A stretch of DNA of 64,000 bases. Origin: Cryptococcus deneoformans JEC21 (Eukaryota > Basidiomycota > Tremellomycetes > Tremellales > Cryptococcaceae). Shown here piece after piece: positions 57,910-64,000 of the stretch (position 1 is the stretch's first letter; each line of letters begins with the position of its first letter). The stretch covers positions 866,001 through 930,000 of the forward strand of contig NC_006694.1 of assembly GCF_000091045.1 (NCBI RefSeq). Direction: 5' to 3'. The notes below the pieces were generated by a model. The model did not search any database. It had not been told where the DNA came from and was given only the letters and a program-made list of their open reading frames with translations. The position numbers and the translations under genes were made by a program.

Positions 57910-60896
57910 ATGAACACTCCCGCCTCTTCACGACAAACACACTCTTTTTTCCATCCAGCCATGATAAAACCACAGAGTCGTAAATCATGGTTCAGCTTCG
58001 CACGGCAAAACCCCGAAACTATAAAAGCCGAAAAGGCTTCCGCTGTCAGCCCCGCAGAATTACTACCTCCTGCTGCCGCGTCTGATGGTGTTCCCAACAG
58101 CAGCAGCAACCGCCTCTCAGTATACAACTCTGATCCGCAAGGATATCTTCGACCCATCCAATTCGAGCCCAATCGCATAGCTACGCTATACGTCTCTCCT
58201 TCCGAAGTTAACCTTTACCTTGCGGCCATGTCCCAGCTCGATCAAAGTCCACCACCTTTACCCCTCTGGACTGATCCTGCGCCTGAGCTCCCGCGGCTCA
58301 ACCCGACAGATCCACTCGACGTTCCTCGCTTGCCTAGCACATACACCATTACGAGACCTACATTCGGATTAGACTTTTGGACTGATAGTCTGTACAATCC
58401 AAAACCGCTTCCTGGTGGTGTGTATGATCCACCTTCTTCCACTGGGTTACTTGTGCGCGATGAGTTTAGAAGTTACTCTGTTCCGAAGAGTGCGAACCAT
58501 GCGATCATCGCGCTCACCCCTCCTGGAGAGATAAGGTTTACGAATTTCCCGCCAAGTGCACTACTGGCTCTTGATAATGTCATCAGAGACCAGTGGCCTC
58601 ATGGCATCGTGAAGAGAAGCCTAGGAGTGGTAGAGCTGAAGGAGAGGGATGAGAAAGATAAGATCGTTTGGACGGTCAATCTGGAGGGGAAGGTCTGGAA
58701 GAGAAAGGGTAACGAGGAGCTTCAGTGAGTGAATCGATTATGGATCAACTCTGATGATTGATATCTCCTATTTAGCACAATCCGCCTTGTGTTGGGCATA
58801 CTCAAAGTGTTAGGAATACATGGGTGGACTTTGGTCGAGAGCATTCAAGCTGGTGGATCCAAGGTGAGGCATACATTTATCCTTCCATAGCTAAACTTTA
58901 CTTCTTCACAGAAGGATACCCATGACCTATTGTTTTCCTACTCTCTCAAAACGATTCGCGGCCCACCCGCATTCTTTGCCCTCTCAATCCCGCGCAAGTC
59001 TAACCCGTCCCTATTCTCTTCCGCAAAGACTGACTCCCTCGCAGTACCCGACCGTCTCTCCCTCATCAATCCTCCATTCAAATCCACCCCTGCTCTCATT
59101 TCCGCCCTCCGCACATCCATCATCTCCGCCTCCCCGCTCAAGTTGAAACAATCATCCAATGGGATCATAGACCCAAATTCCACTGATGCCGAGCTGCTCA
59201 AAGCTGCGGAGCAGGGAAAGAAGAAAGGGAAGGTTAATTGGCAAGGGTATGACCCCAGAGGAGTCAAGTTGGAAGGGTGGGTGCACGATGGAGTGTACAG
59301 GTTTTGGGTTGATGGGATGAGGAGGTGGGTGGGAGGGGGATTGAGGAGGAAGACCGTAGAAAAGTGCGGTAACTGTTCGATGAATCAAAAACCTTTTTAC
59401 TGATCAATTATTGTAGTATTCACCCCATGCTAGTCATCAACATCGTCAACAATCTCACAGCCAACCATTTCGAGCTTGCGGGATCAGTGCCTCTTCTCCC
59501 ATTCACAAAAGGCCGAGACGTTCTAGTCTTCCAATCTCTCCCTTCTTCCGGGCTGACCGCTCAAGACTCTTATGATACCAAACAGTATAAGTACAATGAA
59601 GCCGCCCACCCTGGCGGGCCCACAACTGCCGGGACACAAGGTGAAAAAGCAAGGACGAGTACTAGACCTCCGCGCCCACCGGCCGCGACGGCAATGACTC
59701 GTCTCCGTCGATTATCAGACCTCACACTTCGTCGCCACTCATCTAACGGGGAATCGCCTAACCGCTGTGTCCGCGCCGCTCCCAGCTCGGGAGCTGGTAT
59801 CAACACACAGGAGGGAACACCCAAGGCGAAAAACGTGCTTCTCAAGAAGAATTCGACCAGGCGGAAGAACGTGCTGAACATGCCTGCTAGCACTGCTGAT
59901 AATCATGTGGGAAATGGGCAAAGTAAGAGAGCATCGGCACCGAGTTTTGTGCCTTCTCGAGGACACGTGCAAGGTTCAGATGATGCGGCAGGTTTTGCAC
60001 AAGGTGACGCGCATTTAAGGGTGATGAACTCCACGAGCCAAGATAGGAATAACTGGTCATTTGTCGAACATCCTACCGTGCTCAATCAAGAAGGCCGTGC
60101 TCCACCTATTGGAATCAGTCGCATTTTTCCCACAGAAAGCTTGTGGAACGCGCCTCTTGCACTCTGTCATAATACCAACCGAGATCCCATTCAGTTTGGT
60201 ACTACACAGCTTTTTGTTCCCCGTGGGACAGGCCATGCACCCGACCCCAACTTATCTCAAGATAGCGGTGATTCCATGTATATTGACCCGCCAGTCGCGG
60301 GGGAGAAAGATCGTTGTCCAAGTTTGGATAATGTCCGCATCCCCCAGGCGAACGTCTACTCTTCCACTACCACAGGGATAGGCGGTTTCCACGATTTTGT
60401 TTCCTCTGATATCACGCAACCCTTTCGTCTTGGACACCCTATGGGTACACCTTCCCCTTCTATCCAGTCTCGCCCCAAAATAAGCCACACCATAGTGCCC
60501 GCTCCTCAATTTACTTCTTTACCTGTGAACAACCCTAACGGCGCTGCTACCATGAAAGATCGCGGCTCCCCTAAACGTAACAGGCCGGCGGTGGTCGTCC
60601 CTGATATGACAGGTATTGGGAGGGTAGATAGTATGCATGGAAGTGTGGGGTGGAATGGGAGTGCGTTGTCGAGGGGCAGTGGAGATCATCAACCTCATCA
60701 TTCGTCGTTGAATAACGAACAGAGTGGACCTGGGAGAGAGTCGCAACAGGGTTCGGTAGTGATGTTGGTGAATGCGCAGGGTTATGGTGGGAGTTTGCAA
60801 TTCCCAGGCAGTCCAACGAGCCCTACAACTCAGGCTGAAAAGGTAGGAAGTGCAAGGACAAAGGTGAATGTAGGACCGAGACATTGGGAAACGTAG
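57910..60896 (+). CDS. Large uncharacterised protein with disordered C-terminus
   Basis: Exons 57910-58724, 58776-58863, 58912-59363, 59417-60896; 944 aa. No family recognised. The first ~470 residues look ordered: TYTITRPTFGLDFWTDSLYNP, FRSYSVPKSANHAIIALTPPG, HTIRLVLGILKVLGIHGWTLVES, LLFSYSLKTIRGPPAFFALSIPR, GVYRFWVDGMRRWVGG and NIHPMLVINIVNNLTANHFELAG. The pattern of alternating hydrophobic strands suggests a globular fold, perhaps specific to basidiomycetes. The last ~450 residues are low-complexity Ser/Pro/Asn and likely disordered. Three introns (51, 48, 53 bp); the donor of intron 3 (GTGCGG) is weak but needed for frame. The start could be at 57910 or at the in-frame ATG at 57961. No signal peptide. 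Confidence 0.7.
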
Positions 60897-61114
60897 GAAT
60901 GCGTGAAAAGGTTAAATAGATAGATTGGCGCTACTCGAAGGATCGAATCATTGCGAGGTTTCGGTGTCCAGATTCCGAATACTATTTTGTGTGCTACAAT
61001 CTTTGTTTATAGTTATGCATTATGCTGTGAATATGAACCGTACAAGATATGACACACATGCCCTCGAGAAGCCAGAAATGCCGATACAGAATGTGATTAT
61101 TACAAGTCCTCTTT

Positions 61115-63277
61115 CTACCATTTGACCGCCTCGTGGGTAACCCCTCCTGATGACAAAACATCGCTCTCCACCTTTCTAAACCTCGTCCTCATAAAATCCC
61201 ATCGCTTAGACGCATCGTCCCCACAGACTTCATGGATGATTTCCTCGGCAAGCTGGTCAGATTGAAGATTACGATCTACGCCGTTATTGACTTGGCCATT
61301 GGTTGTGCCATTTGTCTTGACTTGAGGCGCAAAGCCATTGACGTTTGAAGCAGTAAGTGGGGGTGACGCCGGAGGGGTAGGTAGACCTGTCCAATAGATA
61401 TCTTCTACCTTGGCAACCCATTCTTTCGTTGACCACCGCATCCCTTCTTCCATCCCTGCAACCGTCCCAGTACCTACATTATTACTTCCCCCGTTGACAG
61501 CGACGGCTACACCATCGTCAGGAAGAGGTCGCTGGTACCCTTCTTCATCTACTTCCATCGCTTCCGGAGCCGAGGGTGTAGGCACAGTTGGCTTCATCTG
61601 ACCACCTCCGTTCACGCATCCTCCAGGACAAGCCATAACCTCTACGAAATCGAGCTTCTTATCCTCTCCGCTAACTAGACTGAGAGATGCAATGCTCTCT
61701 ACATCTGTCCCTTCGGCAGAAGTTGTAGCAGAAGTTGCTGCTGGTGCTGCCGTCTTGGCTTTTCGCCGACGGGCTGCGACGGCAGCACTTAACTTGCCGG
61801 CACCTGCACCTCGACCGGAACGACCGATACCCGTCTCCTTTGCCACTTTTCGGACCAGGTTTTGAAGATTACGGAATCCATAAACCTTGGCACCCTTGAA
61901 AACGATTTGGCCAGTGATAGTATCCTGAATAAGGTATTCAATATTGTCTGTTGAACCTCGGATTTCACGAGTAATGATTCGAGTAGGATTGGGATGAGAG
62001 CGTTGAACATCGTGAATGATGGTCTGGAGATAGGAGCCGGAGCTTGAACCTTCGTGAGTTAGGAGTTCAGGGAATGGCGAGTCTTCAGTAGCCGAGTAAG
62101 ACGGGGTAGACTCGTTGGCGATGGGAACGTGGGGGTCGAATCCAAGTTCTTGAAGGAGAAGGTCAAGTTCGCCAGTGGTGAGAACGCAGTCGACGTCGCG
62201 CGTAGAATAGAGGGAAGAATAAAAGTCGGATCGTGAGGCTTCGAGCTTCTTGTCATAACAAGGCATAGCTGTAACATGATAAATCTCATCGGGTCTGTCC
62301 GAATCGTCAGCGGGCGGCTCCATCTAAACGATAAGAGATGAACTCACTTGTGCTGCAATTTGTGACCATACCAAGACTTTGCTAAAGCTCCAATAATGCC
62401 TTGGCTACTCCTTGCCGCGCTCAACAAGGGCAACATATCACCCTGTGCCTTCTCTGCGTAACAAACCCATCCGGGACAAGCACTCGCCAACATTGGCATC
62501 TCCGCAGCCTTACCCTTTTCCTTCTTGTCCTTTCGCTCATGGAACTCCACCACAGATTCTCTCAGGCTCATATGCCGGGCAAAAGTGGTGTCCCATACTC
62601 TCCAAGATCCCTTCTCCGGCTGGGAGAGGAATGCACGGATACGCCGTAAAAGCACCAAGAGAGGAATGGGAGGTCGAGAGGATGCTGTTGCATAAGCAGC
62701 CGATAAAGAAGCGAGGGTCTGAGGCGATATGGAAAGGATAGGTAAACGGGGCTTGTGGCAGGGGGATTCAGGATCTACCACTGTGGGGTTTGTTTTGATA
62801 AACTCGAGAATCTCGTTCTGAGACTGCATAGTGATCAAGAGCGATTCAGTGGAAGTGATACACCCGCTACATACTGACATCAGCAAGACATAAGACTTCG
62901 GAGGAGAAGGAATCATACCTGCAAGCCAAACAGTCGTTCAAATTAATTTCTGCCTTCTCGAGCGCCTTCTTGGAATTTCCAATGTCATCGTCGTGACCAA
63001 CCGATGGATATGTGGATACCTCGTAGTAATTGTTGTTGGAGTCGATATGAATCTCGGTCTGTAGATCATGGCGTCAGATAGAGTACATGTTGAATTTTTC
63101 CGGGTAACTTACGGGACCTTCATCCTCCGCTGGCTTCTTGTTATTACGAACAGGAATGATACATGCTTGAGATGGCGTTAAAAAGTCATCCAAGTCGGTG
63201 ATAGTCTGTTGGGGGGTCAGCGAAAGTCAATGACCAGCAGCTTCCGAAAAACTTACAAGAGCACCTGAGAAAGCCAT
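61115..63277 (-). CDS. NAR1: NAR1, cytosolic Fe-S cluster assembly factor
   Basis: Five exons: 63277-63257, 63205-63113, 63058-62919, 62866-62348, 62294-61115 (introns 51, 54, 52, 53 bp); 650 aa. Iron-only-hydrogenase-like protein of the CIA pathway that hands Fe-S clusters to cytosolic and nuclear enzymes. N-terminal cluster ligands C22 and C81, C84, C87 (NDCLACSGC); H-cluster-like ligands in [19 protein letters not shown] and [13 protein letters not shown]. The first exon codes for seven residues only. Length is greater than the yeast protein (491 aa) because of Ser/Ala/Gly-rich insertions near [13 protein letters not shown] and [15 protein letters not shown]. Family members end in a conserved W; here the chain ends HEAVKW, consistent with targeting by the CIA complex, which recognises a C-terminal aromatic. 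Confidence 0.95.
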
Positions 63278-63711
63278 TGTAGCGTAGAAATCGTTACCGG
63301 GGACGGCTCACTGAGGTATCGAAAGTAAGAGATGGAGCTGTAAAATCAAGAACGAATGGGTATGTAGAAAAGCAGCATGGCTACTTGTACAGTAATCTTT
63401 GTAATTCTACTCGTTCCGACTTGTCGCCACCCGAATCCCCCGAAAGTGATGACAAAGACGGTAATCCCCGACCAATAAAATTAATAATTAAATGTTCGCA
63501 GTGATCAAAATGAAATTATCATAACTGGTCTCGATCCGACGACTTCAGGGTTGCCCAAGTAAAGAAGGTAGCACTCATTTATAATTTATTTATTTCCCTT
63601 TTTCTGTGCTGGGGGGGCTGCTGTGACGCGGATGCGCGTCGATCCAACAACACGCAACTAGAGCCATGTCCACTCCCATATCACCTGTATTTATCTATCC
63701 AGTATCAGACA
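63278..63711. promoter_or_regulatory. Divergent promoter region (NAR1 / final gene)
   Basis: 434 bp between two divergent starts, with an AT-rich patch. A degenerate tRNA-like stretch on the minus strand near 63519-63585 was considered and not accepted. Confidence 0.4.
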
Positions 63712-64000
63712 ATGAATGATCACCTCGCAGCACTCAACGCCCCTCCTCCTCGGTACCTTTTAGAATCCGACTCCTCGGACGAAGAAGGCCAGGGCGCTTA
63801 CCCCGGTTCGTCCACGCCTAAACCCAAGGTTTCTGTCGAAACACCTCCTGTCGAAGTTCTCTTCACCCGTGGGACTGGGAATGAGGAAGTCAAAGATTTC
63901 GTATTAGCATTGGGTCAGGCTGGCAAGTATTTGAAGAAGCACCTGGGTGCGAGTGGGAGTGCAATCGGACAGGAAGAGGTCGGAAAAATAGTGGTAGGCG
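63712..64000 (+). CDS. Partial gene, unknown protein (5' end)
   Basis: An ATG at 63712 opens a frame that runs to the window edge without a stop or a clear donor (96 codons): MNDHLAALNAPPPRYLLES, an acidic SSDEEG segment, then VEVLFTRGTGNEEVKDFVLA and AGKYLKKHLGASG. The chain has no signal peptide. The first residues and the hydrophobic spacing suggest a soluble protein. The product cannot be named from the fragment. Divergent from NAR1. Confidence 0.6.
   Translation, partial: MNDHLAALNAPPPRYLLESDSSDEEGQGAYPGSSTPKPKVSVETPPVEVLFTRGTGNEEVKDFVLALGQAGKYLKKHLGASGSAIGQEEVGKIVVG

Noticed and set aside
63519..63585. tRNA-like stretch on the minus strand: a B-box match (63527-63537) and short pairing of ends
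   Set aside because: The T-stem, anticodon arm and A box do not form a proper cloverleaf. It may be a relic of an initiator-Met-like tRNA but cannot be supported by eye.

Overview
The window looks like chromosomal DNA of a basidiomycete yeast, most likely Cryptococcus (neoformans/gattii complex). Evidence: base composition is balanced; almost every gene is split by many tiny introns (38-82 bp in most cases) with GTAAGT/GTGAGT/GTATGT donors, CTRAY-like branch points and TAG/CAG acceptors; serine/proline-rich insertions are frequent; and there is a gene for every 2-4 kb on both strands. The species call rests on gene architecture and recalled family features, not on a database search. Exon borders below were set by hand by requiring reading frame, splice consensus and family continuity at every junction.

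Layout. 0.4-11 kb: mitochondrial ribosomal protein MRPL20/mL58 (-), a secreted Ser/Thr-rich wall-type protein (+), a Zn2Cys6 transcription factor (-) and an uncharacterised acidic protein with a p62-like LIR motif (-). 11-21 kb: small SET-domain protein (-), GWT1 of GPI-anchor synthesis (+), a decayed Copia fragment and a Cys-rich orphan (-), an O-methyltransferase (+) and SDH1 (-). 22-36.9 kb: TOP1 (+), a SCY1/SCYL1 pseudokinase (-), ADE6/FGAM synthase (+) followed by three intron-like sequences beyond its stop codon, a small membrane protein (-) and SEC13 (+). 37-46 kb: a hairpin element, a COMT-like O-methyltransferase (+), ARP2 (+, with a GC-AG intron) and the DYRK kinase YAK1 (+). 46.5-64 kb: an intron-containing tRNA, probably Asn(GTT), a probable histidine-acid-phosphatase pseudogene (+), a probable clathrin-accessory protein (-), a small tail-anchored protein (+), an SMP/C2 (tricalbin-like) membrane-contact protein (-), a large orphan (+), NAR1 of cytosolic Fe-S assembly (-) and the 5' end of one more gene (+).

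Most genes are conserved housekeeping genes, and the neighbours do not form an obvious functional cluster. A loose theme of membrane traffic can be seen (SEC13, SCY1-like, ARP2, clathrin accessory, SMP/C2 protein), but this is probably chance. I found no convincing new multi-gene system. The most interesting items are the LIR-bearing orphan, the clathrin-box protein, the spliced-looking region after ADE6, the hairpin at 37.5 kb, the decayed phosphatase gene, and several unusual splice structures.
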